A DNA stretch of 64,000 nt, taken from assembly GCA_030789695.1 (NCBI GenBank), contig CM061141.1:164577579-164641578 (forward strand), written 5' to 3'. This DNA comes from Scilla litardierei. Taxonomy: Eukaryota; Streptophyta; Magnoliopsida; Asparagales; Asparagaceae. Below, in pieces: positions 33,658 to 45,279 of the stretch; the first letter of the stretch is position 1; the number at the start of each line of letters is the position of its first letter. The notes beneath the pieces were generated by a model, which saw only the letters and a program-made list of their open reading frames with translations, was not told the origin of the DNA and searched no databases. The position numbers and the translations under genes were made by a program.

Positions 33658-35247
33658 TCATGAAAGATGGTCGGCCACATGATTTTCAACTTCTTTCTTA
33701 TCCTTAATCTGCACCGGAAACTCCTGCAAAGGTAAAATCCAATGTATAAATCTTGGCTTTGCATCTTTCTTGGACAAAAGATATTTAAGAGCAGAATGAT
33801 CAGTAAAAATAATAATGGGAAATCCCAAAATATAGCTCCTAAATTTTTCCAATGCAAAGACTACGGCAAGCAACTCCTTCTCTGTGGTAGTGTAGTTCAT
33901 CTGAGCTTCATTCATGCTTTTGCCTGCATAGTAAATGACAACTGGAGATTTTTCTTTTCACTGTCCAAGAACTGTGCCAACTGCAAAATTGCTGGCGTCA
34001 CATATGATTTCAAATGGCAGTGTCCAATCAGGTACCTGTAAAATGGGAGAAGATATAAGTGATTGTTTTAAAGTATTAAAAGTGTTTTTACGCTCTTCTA
34101 TCCAAATGAATTCAGTGTCATGCATAAGAAGTGTGCATAACAGACGTGAAATCAAACTAAAATCCTTTATGAACCGCCTGTAGAATCCGGCATGGCCAAG
34201 GGAGGATCGAATGTCCTTAACGCATTTGGGAGTAGGTAACTTTTCGATGACTTCCAACTTGGCTTTGTCTACCTGTATTCCTTCCCTAGAGACTATGTGA
34301 CAAGGACGATGCCCTTAGTGGGCATGAAGTGACATTTTTCCCAATTAAGGAGCAGGTTCTTTTCGATGCATCTATTCAACACACAAGCCAAGTTAGTCAA
34401 ACAATCAGAAAATGAGTTACCATATACTGAAAAATCATCCATAAATACTTCGACAATCTTTTCAACCATATTATCAAATATACTTAACATGCACCGTTGA
34501 AAAGTTGCAGGGGCGTTGCACAAACCAAATGGCATCCTCCGAAAAGCAAAAGTTCCAAAGGGACAAATGAAGGTGGTCTTCTTCTAATCCTCGGGGGCTA
34601 TTTCTATTTGGTAGTAACCGAAGTATCCATCTAGGAATCAGTAAAACTCATGTCCAGCCACTCTCTCCAAAATTTGGTCTAGGAAGGGAAGTGGGAAGTG
34701 GTCTTTTCATGTCTTGGAGTTAAGCTTCCTAAAGTCTATGCACATACGCCATCCAGTGGCGGCTCTCATGTGTACTAATTCATTATTTTCATTTTTCACA
34801 ACAGTTAACCTGGATTTCTTTGGTACAACTTGGGTTGGACTAACCCACCTACTATCAGAAATGGGTATATGATACCTGTATCAAGCAATTTCAGGACCTC
34901 ACCCTTAACTACTTCTTTTAAGGTTGGGTTCAACCTTCGTTGTGGTTCACGGGTAGGTTTGGTATCATCTTCTAAATATATATGTGTGTGCATACAAGAG
35001 GGCTAATACCTTTAATATCAGTAATTGTCCATCTGATTGCCCCCTTATGTTTCTTCAAAACAACTAATAATTCATTTTCCTGATCTAAAGAGAGTTTGGA
35101 AGATATTACCACAGGAAATATACAGTTGTCTCCAAGATAAGCGTACTTAAAATACGATGGAAATGGTTTGAGCTCCAGCTGTGGATGCTCAAGATCAGAT
35201 GGCATTTGGCACGGTGTCTCCAATGGTAGTGGCTCTAAACGTGGCAC
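33658..35247 (-). pseudogene. Athila reverse transcriptase and RNase H of element D
   Basis: Pieces: pre-RT (35247-34972, FPSYFKYAYLGDNCIFPVVI), finger/palm start (34993-34805), and palm (34535-34293) with MPFGLCNAPATFQR and intact active-site motif VFMDDFSVYG. Then RT connection (34257-33958, LPTPKCVKDIRSSLGHAGFY) and RNase H (33915-33658, [28 protein letters not shown]). Frames alternate, so several frameshifts and stops occur. Confidence 0.85.
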
Positions 35248-35437
35248 TCAGGTGGTGCGAGACACCTCTCCAGCTTCCTGTAGAAAAGATTTATCACAAT
35301 ACCATTGCATAATTGATCAACAAAATTAATAGCAGAAACGAACTCTTCATCAAAGTGATTAACAACAAAAGCGTCAATCATACTTACTTCCTCATTCTCC
35401 TCTACCCCTGTTGGCAATTTGCAAGCATTAAAAATAT

Positions 35438-36177
35438 TTAGATCCAAAGACATGTTGTCAAAAAAAACTTAAGTTGACCATTCCTGCAATTAATAATAGC
35501 ATTACTAGTAGCTAGGAATGGTCGACCTAAAATAATGGGAGTTGGAGTGGTAGACTGGAGTCCTTGAAGGTCCAATACAATAAAGTCCACGGGGTAATAA
35601 AAATTATCCACTTGGACAAGTACATCCTCAACACATCCCCTCGGGAGTTTCACAGATCTATCAGCTAACTGGAGAATAACAGGTGTGGCTTTCAATTCCC
35701 AAGCCCCAATTGTGTAAACACATGATGTGACAAAATGTTAACACTGGACCCTAAGTCAAGAAGAGCCTGACCTATCTGTTTGGTACCTATGGTGCAAGAA
35801 ATGGTGGGGGATCCAGGGTCCTTGAATTTGCGTGGCGTGTTATGTTGAAATATGGAGCTGACTCGTTGAGTTAAAAATGCCTTTTTCTTAACATTGAGAT
35901 TTTGCTTGACAGTGCAGAGGTCTTTAAGAAATTTGGCATATGCAGGGATTTGATTAATGGCATCTAATAGTGGAATATTAATCTGACATCTTTGAAAAAT
36001 TTCACGAATTTCAGATTGATACTTATCTTTCTTTGGAGGCAAGAGCCTCTGTGGATATGGTGTGGGAGGAGAGTAAGGCTCTGGTTCCAGAATTCTCGTC
36101 TTTGAAGCGTCTGTGTCCTTGCTTAAGCTCTCCTCTGGTACTCCTTGCGGTTCATGATCTTCTTCCTCTACCACCAT
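35438..36177 (-). pseudogene. Athila aspartic protease region of element D
   Basis: The frame 36177-35692 contains the protease signature as LLDLGSSVNILSHHVF, with LG where many retroviral proteases have TG; this is usual in Athila. A 1-nt shift near 35695 leads to the flap and C-terminal part (35695-35438), with IILGRPFLATSNAIIN. Confidence 0.8.
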
Positions 36178-36465
36178 CTCAGAAGTGTCCTTTGGCGGCT
36201 AAGGCTTTTGAACTTCTTTTCCACTCCTCAAAGTAGTCACCGCTTGGCATGGTTTGAGGTTGTTGATTACTGACGATGAACTCGTGTTGGGATTCGGGAG
36301 TGTTTGAGCAGGAAGCTTGCCCTTCTCCAGACTTTCCATAAGCTTTGTGATGCCATCATTCATTTGTTGGAACTGAGTCTGCTACATTTGTTGTTGCTGC
36401 TAAAGCTGTTGCATCTGTTGGAATTGAGCTTGCTGTTGTTGTTGAAGTTGTTGATTTTGGTTCTG

Positions 36466-37646
36466 CTACAGCTGCATTAACTGTTGGAGCGTGTCACTGA
36501 GTGTCTGAAAATGTGGATTTGCACCAGACTCCTCCTTATTTCTGTGATTTCCACCTTGGTAGTTGTTTTGAGGTGGTGGCCTTATGGTTGAGAAGCTTGT
36601 GGCTTGTTTTGCCAACTGAGATTGGGGGTGGTTGCGCCAATTTGAACTGTATGCGTTTGGGTTGAATCTTTGCCCTGGATAAGAATTTGAAATATTATTT
36701 ACCGGATTAGGATCCTTGGGCACATCTTTAAGTGTTGGAATGGTTGGACACCCCGATGTATTGTGCTCTAGACTGTCGCAAAGAGCACACTTCTCTTCAA
36801 TAGTCACCGCCTTCACTCCCTTCATATCTAGGTTTTAGAGCTTCCTAGTCATGAGGGTTTCCATCTTTGCTTCCAACGCCTCCTCGGGTTTCAAATTAAA
36901 TGAGCCTCCCCAGGATGAAGATTGAGGATGCTCCGTCCGATCGTAGTCAGGAGTCACTTCCCATGTCTGCGCACTCTCAGCTATAGATTCCAAGTAATCT
37001 CATGCCTCAGCTGGCTTTTTGTCGAAGAACTCTCCGTTACACATCATCTCCACAAACTGCTTCATGGGGGTGGAAGCCCATCGTAGAAGAATCCGATGAG
37101 GCGGTACTCATCAAATCCATGGCGGGGGAATGCAAGCAGTAAGTCTTTGAACCTCTCCCATGCAGCATCAAATGATTCAGTTCCTTTCTGCGAGAAGTTC
37201 ACAATCTGTTTCTTCAGCCCCTGAGTCTTGTGCAAAGGAAAAAACTTCTTAAGAAATTCAGCTTGTAAATTTACCTACGAGTTAATAGAATACGAAGGTA
37301 AAGCGTTGAGCCAATTCTTCACCTTATCCTTTAGTGAAAATGGAAAGAGTTTAAGATATATAGTTTCAATGCTCGTTTTTCCATCTACACAGGTTAGGCA
37401 AACATCCTCAAATTCCTTTATAAGTAAATATGGATTCTCTCTCTCCATACCGTGATAGGTAGGGAGAAGTTGAACCATTCCTGGTTTTAGAGTAAAGGAA
37501 TTAGTATTGGCAGGGAGCACGATGCATGAGCTAGAAGCAGACCTAGTAGGTCTGATCACATCTCTAAGTGACCTATCTCCAAAAGTTTGAGAGTGGTCAT
37601 CATTGTCATTCCCATTGGTGTCATTTGTATTGTATGCAATATTCAC
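36466..37646 (-). pseudogene. Athila gag of element D
   Basis: The first piece (37646-37275) has RSLRDVIRPTRS and KLFPFSLKDKVKNWLNALPS. After a TAG the frame continues with AEFLKKFFP and FDAAWERFKDLLLAFPRHGF, the retrotransposon gag core. Downstream (36825-36466) is a CCHC knuckle, CALCDSLEHNTSGC, and a glutamine/asparagine-rich tail that reaches into Q-rich repeats at 36370-36470. Several stops make it inactive. Confidence 0.85.
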
Positions 37647-37679
37647 GTGTCTAACTAATCTTTATGCCCTAGGGGTTCT

Positions 37680-40335
37680 TGTCACGCCCCGCTTCCCAAA
37701 AATATGGAGACGAAAAGTGAGAAGGTCCGATCAGACTTGAAGTTACAAAGCTGCAAGTCCGATAAGCGTCAATCAACTTTAAATAGCATGTCCCTGTAAT
37801 GCGAAACGGAACAAAGACAAGAATAATAGAAAGAGACGAATAATAAATTATCAATCTCAAAAGTCCAAATAAAAGTTCAACAACCACCAGAAAAGCCACC
37901 AGGCTAACAAAAGAGTCTAAAAGGGGCCCAGCATGGCCAACAAGGAAAGCAACTAACAAGATGGTGCTACTCACCGCCAAGCTACAACAACTAACAAAGA
38001 AACTACGGAGGGAACTAAGACTGGTCACCGGTGTCCTCGTACCCAATGTGAGCTGTGGAATCAGGCACGAACTCCACGAACTCGTCGCCCTCAACTACGG
38101 ACTCTGGCTCAGCAACTAACATACGACACCCAAAGAGAAAGGGCACATGTCAACAAAGTCTACAAGACTTTGTGCAAGGAAACTAGTAGAAAAGTAAAGG
38201 CAACCTAGCAATTCTAAAGTATGGTATGACATGACATTTATATAATGAGTGCAACAAGTAAAGTAAATAGCAGTTATGACATGGCATATATGATGACATG
38301 GCATATATGATAGCATGGCAGATAAGAACATGGCATGGAAACAAATAACATGACATGGAAACAAGTAAACATTCACAAGGAATGTCCTAGTCTAGTAGCA
38401 CGTCGTGCACAGGGATTACGCCTTTTGGCTAGAGAGGCTGTACGGGCCAACTCTTACACTCAAGTGATCGCTTATCCCTACCCCTCCACATGTATCGGGC
38501 ATTGGTTTTCAACCAACACATGTGGCCCGCTTCTGGATCATGAGCCAGGAAGTGTTTTTAACAAGTATGGCGTGGGGTTATGCCCGCATAGCAGGTGCCT
38601 AGCCAGAAACAAGGATTGTACAAGTATTTTATAGCGTGTGCTACGATGCAACATGCAAATCAGATGACATGTAAAATTGCAAATGCATGGCAGATATTTA
38701 AATAAAAATGCGTACCGTTAGAGAAATTAAACGTGACAGGAAAATGCATGACATGACATGACAAAAGGTAGTTCTAGCTTCGTTGTCAAGCTAGAACTTG
38801 AAATTGCGCCTAGACCGCTATCATTTCACGGTCTAGTCTCTTTTATGCTAAAAGCAAGGAAATGGCCTAAAGCATGGCCTAAAACGAGGTTGGCAAGTTT
38901 CACTTGCCTGGTACCGAGGTTGTTGATCGACAAGAGTCGTCTCAAAAATCGCTATTCTACGGGGATGGGTCACAGTTATGGCAAAACAGAAAATCAGAAT
39001 TGGATGATCTAATCTTGATTTGTAGTGGAATCCTACAACGTCTAGTAATCCATTTTTATTAGGTTTTCTAAATTTATAGTGTGGGTTATGGAAGATTAAG
39101 GGTTGATCACTAACCGTATATGAAGCAGAAGAAACGAAAATCAAAGACGCCTACGAATCTGCAGGTAGGAGAGGATCTCATCCAGATTACCGTCGCCAAG
39201 TCTGATCTAGCACGGCAACAGAAGAAGCGATCCTGGGAAAACTACGGCTGAAGAGATCTGCTGGCGGTTGAGATATAACGGATCTAGAGATTGGAGAATG
39301 AAGGGAAAACCTGGAGCAAAAGGAGAATTGGGGGGGTTTTAGAGTCGGTCGGCGGCCTGTAGGGTGGTTACCGACGCAATGGGGGGTGAGAGGGAGCACT
39401 TGAGGAGGAGGTAAGGCAAGAGGAAGATGGGGGATGATTGGGGAAAAAGGTTGGCTCGGAAAAGTGAGAGAAGAAGTGAAAAAATATAGAGTTTAAATAG
39501 AAAGAACAAGCGGCGGATGCAACTTAACCTAGGGTTTCTGTGTAGATTAGTCAGTCAGTGAAGAGTGGTCGACCGATTAGTTTGGGAACTAGTCGGTCGG
39601 TCGTCCAACTGTGACCGACTAAAAGGCAAACAGAGAACATGGTCAATACAGGGTAGACAGATTTAGTCGGTCTATGAAGGCTTGTCAACTGACTAGTTTG
39701 GGAATTAGTCGGTCGGTGAATGTTCATTGACCGACTAAGGATTGAATATGATAGATAATAAGTACTGAGAGTTAGTCGGTCTGAGAAGAAACTCTAACCG
39801 ACTAGTTTCTCAACTAGTCGGTCGATAGTCGTTCTTTGACCGACTAACTGTAAACAGTAACTCGGCTGACAGAAAGAACTCTAAATTAGTCGGTCTGAGA
39901 ACAAGTTCTAACCGACTAGTTTCACAACTAGTCGGTCGATGGATGTGCTTAGACCGACTAAGTGGAAACAGTAACTCAGCTGAAATAATCAAGATGAACT
40001 AGTCGGTTCCTGAAGAGTTGCCGACCGACTAGATTGCAATCTAGTCGGTTGGTTCTCCTTCTTGAACCAACTAAGATTCATGAAAAGTCTCGAATTGAAG
40101 CGCGAAGCTTCGGAAAAGATTCCTATGGCTCCTAAGATCAACCTAGCTCTAAGATATGGACGCTATGAAGCTCATCGTAAAAATACTTACTCCAAGCCCA
40201 TCATCATATGCAACGAAAAGTAGAAGATCAGAAAGAACTGAAAGAAAACGTCCAACAGGGGAAAAACACACAAGGAAGAGAACAACCAATATATATATAT
40301 AATAGACAATACTTAGACAAAAACCAGTCGTTACA
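37680..40335 (-). repeat. 3' LTR of element E (2656 bp)
   Basis: Plus-strand ends are TGTCACGCCCC and GTCGTTACA, next to the polypurine tract at 40336-40351 (plus TCCCACCCACCTTAAG). The minus-strand TATA-like box is CTATTTAAAC at about 39491-39500. From 39540 to about 40170 it is closely similar to the corresponding part of the Copia LTR C. Confidence 0.75.
39540..40170 (-). repeat. Segment of the Gypsy LTR E shared with the Copia LTR C
   Basis: Five units of CTAGTCGGTC/GACCGACTA in the same order as in C, including the variant fifth unit TCGGTTGGTTCT...GAACCAACTAA. It is followed by shared GAAGCTTCGGAAAAG/AGGCTTCGGGAAAG and CCTAGCTCTAAGA. Orientation relative to the LTR and position upstream of TATA are also the same. 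Confidence 0.8.
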
Positions 40336-40381
40336 TCCCACCCACCTTAAGAAAAATTCTGCCCTCGGAATTTCCTAACAC

Positions 40382-41824
40382 TCACGTGTCAGGGAACAAA
40401 AGTGGGTACCGCTCTCTCATCTCATCTTCTCTCTCCCAAGTCGACTCTCCTGGCGAGCCGTGTCGCCACATCACCCTAACAAGATCGACTGTCTTGTTCC
40501 GGAGTGACTTCTGATGCCTGTCCAAAATATGCACTGGCTGCTGGTCATACGTCAGATCGGGGCGAACGGTGATCTCCAAGAAATCCACAGCATGAGATGG
40601 ATCGCTGATGTACCGACGAAGCTGCGACACATGGAAGACATCGTGAACTCCTTCCAAAGATGGCGGCAAGGCTAAGCGGTAGGCTACCTCGCCAATTCTC
40701 TCCAGAATGTCAAATGGTCCAATGTATCTCGGGCTCAGCTTCCCTCGTTTCCCAAATCGAATCACTCCTCGATTCGGGGAAATCTTTAGGAACACATGGT
40801 CACCTGGCTGAAACTCCAAAGGATGCCATTTAGCATCTGTCCAATGCTTGAAACGGTCCTGAGCAATCCTCAGCTTCTCCCGTATGTTCCTCACAACATC
40901 CACTGCCTCCATAATCATCACAGGTCCTAACAGCTCCCTGTCTCCAATGTCATCCCAGCTCAGTGGCGATCGACATTTCTTCCCATATAGCGCGGCGAAA
41001 GGTGTCATGCGAATACTCGCCTGGTAGCTATTATTGTAGGCAAACTCAACATGGTGGAGATGATCTTTCCAAGATCCCTTGATGTCCAACATGCACGCCC
41101 TCAGCATGTCCTCCAAGATCTGAATCGTCCTCTCGGACTGGCCATCTGTCTGCGGATGGTACGCCGTGATGAAACTCAGACTCGTACCCAAACTCTTCTA
41201 CAGACTCTACCAGAACTGAGACATGAACCTCGTGTCTTTGTCCGACATGATACTCACAGGGACTCCGTGAAGTCGTACGATCTCCTGCACGATTCACGTT
41301 GCATCACTATCTAAACTAGGGAAAGGAAATAGAAATGGAAAGTAAAAGGGGTTTACCTCCATATATCTCCTCGCTAGCGTCTCAGTGGACTGTCCTACTC
41401 GAAAAGGAATAAAGTGCACGGATTTGATTAATCGGTCCACGATCACCCAAATCGCGTCATTCTGCTTCGGACTCCGAGGCAGTCCAGTCACAAAGTCCAT
41501 AGTGATGTGTTGCCACTTCCACTCTGGAATCGGAAGCGGTTGTAGCAACCCTGCCGTACGCTGATGATCTGCCCTTACCTGCTAGCAAACCAGACACTTG
41601 GCTACACTCCGAGCCACACTCCTCTTCATACTATGCCACCAATAGTTCAGGCGAAGATCCTTATACATCTTGGTACCACCAGGATGCACAGAATATGGCG
41701 AACTGTGTACCTCATCCAACAACTCCTCTCTGATGTCTCCAGCTGGCACACATAACCTGGCTCCATACCTCAGCGAGCCATCCTCATGAATCAAGAAGTC
41801 AGTCCGCAGACCGGCTTCCACCTA
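40382..41824 (-). pseudogene. Tekay integrase with C-terminal chromodomain
   Basis: The zinc-binding part ends ...KCLVC, followed by TAG (41583). The core has ITMDFVTGLP and, after a 72-bp interruption (41285-41356), the second aspartate in SIMSDKDTRF. Then two TAG codons (41207, 41198) and AYHPQTDGQSE with the catalytic glutamate. The frame 41191-40382 continues through FKHWTDAKWHPLEFQPGDHV and a chromodomain-like end (HQKSLRNKTVDLVRVMWR, ESTWEREDEMRERYP). The stops are TAG where CAG is expected. The catalytic triad residues are present. Confidence 0.85.
41285..41356 (-). other. Candidate 72-bp spliceosomal intron in Tekay integrase
   Basis: On the minus strand the interruption begins GTAAACC and ends CGTGCAG. 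It is pyrimidine-rich in its first half and contains an in-frame TGA. The flanking codons are exactly those expected for the conserved integrase motif, so its removal would leave the usual reading frame. No target duplication flanks it. A chance insertion is the alternative. Confidence 0.45.
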
Positions 41825-42639
41825 GTCCTGTATCTTCACCAACTTTGGGTCTCCAGCCTGTCCAGCCTTGATCCTATCCACGATCGTCGACTGTATCTGC
41901 ATACACATCAACGAAGAGGCCTCTCCAGGAAGAATAATCTCAATACCAGACTCGCAAAAATCTTGCTGTAATCTCCACTGCGAAGTCAACAACATCACTG
42001 CCGGAAGCCTACTCAGCGCATCCGGAACCACATTCACCTTTCCAGGGTGATACTGCAGATCGATCTCATAATCTGCCATGAGCTCCAACCACCGACGATG
42101 TCGCATATTGAGCTCCTTCTGAGTAAAAATGTACTTCAAGCTTTTGTGATCGGTGAAGATCTTCACCTTCTCACTCAGCAGGAAGTGCCTCCAAATCTTC
42201 AGCGCAAACATGACTGCTGCCAACTCCAAGTCGTGTGTCGGGTAATTCTTCTCATGGATCTTAAGCTGACGAGAAGCATATGCTACCACGTGCCCATGCT
42301 GATGCAATACACAACCGAGACCCTTGCCGGAAGCATCACAAAAGATCTCGAATCCTCCACTCCGATCAGGCACAGCAAGAACAGGGGCAGTCATCAGTCT
42401 CTCCTTCAGAACACCAAAAGCCTCCTCACAGCCATCAGACCAAACAAATGTTACATCCTTCCACGTCAGTCTGGTCATCGGCTCGGCAATACCGGAGAAG
42501 TCCTTAATGAACCGCCGGTAATAACCAGCCAATCCAAGGAAACTCCTGATCTCAGATGCTGACTGCGGAACAGGCCACTCCCTGATAGCCTTGATCTTCT
42601 CGGGGTCCACTGAAATACCATCTCCTGACACCACATGCC
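41825..42639 (-). pseudogene. Tekay reverse transcriptase (C-terminal part) and RNase H
   Basis: A continuous frame starts at [12 protein letters not shown], downstream of where the RT active site would lie. It runs through [15 protein letters not shown], then RNase H with [41 protein letters not shown] and DALSR. It ends at a TAG (41822-41824) after KIQD. The upstream part is lost at LTR F. Confidence 0.85.
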
Positions 42640-44263
42640 TGATAGCGATGTTTTGAAGCTAAATTTGGCCTCTACAGCTCGACAGAGTGGGAACGACCGA
42701 GTGGACTTCCCACTCGGTCTGAGCATAGAATATTGCAGCAAGAAGTTAAAGCACCAAGCGCAATGCCAAGGAGCGACGCAGCCCGACTCGGACCGATCGG
42801 CTTTTCCTCTTGGTCGAGTTGGGCGGATATTTAGACAAGATTTGAGCCGACTTTTGGTTTTTTCATTGGATTTTGTGGGTCCAACCCACATGTATACCAA
42901 CTTCCGTTGTGTATCGATATGCGTCAGGTGCATTACGACTGACGAATTTACTCAACCCTCCTCCACGCCACTTCTATGGATTAGGATTCAGATCTACGTT
43001 ATGAGGGCTCTGATCGATGCTTGACTTCCGTCATCCACATTGATAGTATCAATCAATGTAATTGAAAACCCTAGGTTAACCCCAGCTTCCATCGTCGATT
43101 AATCTATTTACCCACAAATGGGGAAATCAAATTACATTGTTAATGATCATCGTAACATACCACTCATCCTCATTTATTCAACAATTTATCAAGAATTTTA
43201 TAATCCATAACTACATCCATTAGGGTTCAACCCATTGGCCCTAGATGCATCACTACTCACTATCCATGCAATTAGATATAATTGAAATAATTAAACAAGC
43301 ATTCATTACAATAGATATGGCAGAGATTCAATAGCAAACCAATCCACAATCACAAAAGCAATCAATAGAATGATTCACTATTCAGTAATCAACTAAAAAC
43401 AAGAAGAAAACAAAAGGAACAATTAGCGGTGACCGGGAATAAGAATGTTTACACCTGATAATCTACTGAAAAATCTCTAAAAAGTCGGCCAAAAAGCATC
43501 ATTTGACGTAGATGTACAAGAAAAGTATATATAGTCCCTAAGAAACACCCCAAAACCCCAAAAATGCCCATGACGGTGCCCACTCAGGCTCAAAACCATT
43601 GGCAGACGCAGTCGCATTGAGACGCAGCCGTTTGTCCAATTTTTGTAAAAGGGGCTCCAATCGCTACACGCGACACGACCGCATCACTGGGCGACACTAC
43701 CGCATCATTTAGGGACAACGGCTTGAAAAATTTGATCTAAACGGCCGCATCGAGTTGCCATTTGGCTTTAGATTTACTTGGGATGACGTGACTGTGTGGA
43801 TCTCCAATGACTCGATCGCATCGCTACAAACTTCTCCTCCTTCAGCTCATCACGATGCAACCGTTTGGCATAGATAACTCAACCGCGTGGCTACATATGT
43901 ATCTCTCCTGAGCTCTTGGCAATGCAGCTGTTTGGTTCTGACAATGCGACCGCATGGATTCCAATTGCCTAGCTACTTAGGTGTCCTGGTCGATGGGACT
44001 GCATGGTTAGCTCATGTGGTCGCGTATGACACAATTGAGCTCTTTTCCATTGACTTTGTCCCCCAATTGGTTCTAGCTTCATTTCATCCCTTTTTCTTTC
44101 ATTTTTTGTGCCCAAAAATCCCTGATTTCTCTTGCAACACATGAGAAATACCAAAAGCGTAAAAAGGAAACATACCGAGGAAAATAGCATAAAGGCGGGG
44201 GATGAAATGATATGAAATGAACATGAAAGGAGTGTAAAATATGTGTAAATGTGGCACACATCA
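42640..44263 (-). repeat. Athila-like LTR F
   Basis: Plus-strand ends are TGATAGCG and ACACATCA, and the tail AGTGTAAAATATG resembles the end of LTR A. A TATA box (TATATATA, 43526-43533) is flanked on its upstream side by repeats of GACCGCATCG type (43570-44040). Left flank is Tekay RT, right flank a Sirevirus LTR end. The flanking pentamers (ATGCC, CCTAT) do not match. Confidence 0.55.
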
Positions 44264-45279
44264 CCTATATCACTTGTGTACATCATCAAAATCCACTAGG
44301 ATATGTCTCAATATCCCAACACTCTCCCCCTTTTTGATTATGACAACAAATGATATAAAATAATGAAAACATAATATGACAACAAAAATAACTTACGCTC
44401 CCCCTGCAGAGATGCATGATTGCTAAGGAGAAGTTACTTCCCCTGCATCAAGGCTGGTTACCAATAAGAAGAAATGTGTACATTTTCATATTATATTTGT
44501 TTTCAAGTGTTTGATAAAACAATGATGATAAGCAATATTCTAATATTTCAATTTTGCCATGAAATTATTTTATCTGCATTGTAATTCTTCTCCCCCATTA
44601 TTACATCAAAAAGTGTGATATAAAAAATATATGTGATAAAAATGTGCATAAAATTTGTTAAATCAAGTGTGTGATACCACATGTGGAAGAAAAATATGTA
44701 TAAAAATTTATGATATTCATGACAACATGTGTATAAGGTACCATGCGGAGAGAAATTATATGCATACTGACAACATGTAATATAAGATAATCATAAGTGA
44801 AAAAACATGAACATATTTAACTGAATATCAATTCTTTTTCGCTTATAATTCCTAAGTCTCTACGAAGTTTTGAAAAGGATTCAATTTTCAAAGCCTTTGT
44901 GAGACTGTCCGCAACTTGATGTTCAGTAGGAACATACTTTAGTTCAACGTCCTTCTTACAACAATGATCATTTATGATCATATGCCTGATGTCTATATGT
45001 TTTGTTCTAGGATGAAGAACAGAATTATTGGATAAATTTATCCTACTCTTAGTATCACAGTAAATCACATATGTAGATGTTTTAAAACCATAATCTACTA
45101 AGACATGTTTCATCCAGAGAACTTGTGCACATGCAAGTTCGGTAGCTATGTACTTTACCTCGGTGATATATATTGAGACTGAACTTTGCTTTTTGCTAAA
45201 CCAAAAGACAAGGGAATGTCCAAGGAAGTTACATGTTCCACTTATGCTCTTTCTAGTGGGGTTTTCAACCAACATAGTC
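44264..45279 (-). mobile_element. Sirevirus fragment G (LTR edge, polypurine tracts, 3' end of pol)
   Basis: The LTR edge ends CCCAACA at 44322, followed by a polypurine tract (plus CTCTCCCCCTTTTT). Further CTCCCCC motifs lie near 44399 and 44590. Minus-strand coding sequence is the RNase H end. The left part of the LTR is replaced by LTR F. Confidence 0.7.
44817..45279 (-). pseudogene. Copia RNase H, C-terminal fragment
   Basis: The open frame on the minus strand encodes RKSISGTCNFLGHSLVFWFS, EVKYIATELACAQVLWMKH and HIDIRHMIINDH, the standard end of Copia pol. TEVKYIA replaces the usual AEAEYIA. The upstream part is cut by the start of LTR H at about 45280. Confidence 0.8.

Larger units (their letters stand above)
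29642..37679 (-). mobile_element. Element D: decayed Athila-type Gypsy retrotransposon, 5' end missing
   Basis: On the minus strand the order is gag, protease, reverse transcriptase, RNase H, integrase, long non-coding tail, polypurine tract and 3' LTR (31105-29642). The 5' LTR and primer site are gone: the LTR of element E abuts at 37680. Every domain of pol is readable but split by stops and frameshifts. There is no envelope-like ORF of recognisable length between integrase and LTR. Confidence 0.85.
37680..42639 (-). mobile_element. Element E: 5'-truncated Tekay-type chromovirus
   Basis: On the minus strand: late RT, RNase H, integrase, chromodomain, polypurine tract, 3' LTR (40335-37680). 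Gag, protease and the RT catalytic half are missing; the break at 42639/42640 is the exact end of LTR F. The chromodomain and integrase tail place it in the Tekay/Del group. Confidence 0.85.

Noticed and set aside
40382..41284. Host chromodomain protein
   Set aside because: The chromodomain is fused to integrase and followed by a polypurine tract and LTR, so it is a chromovirus.
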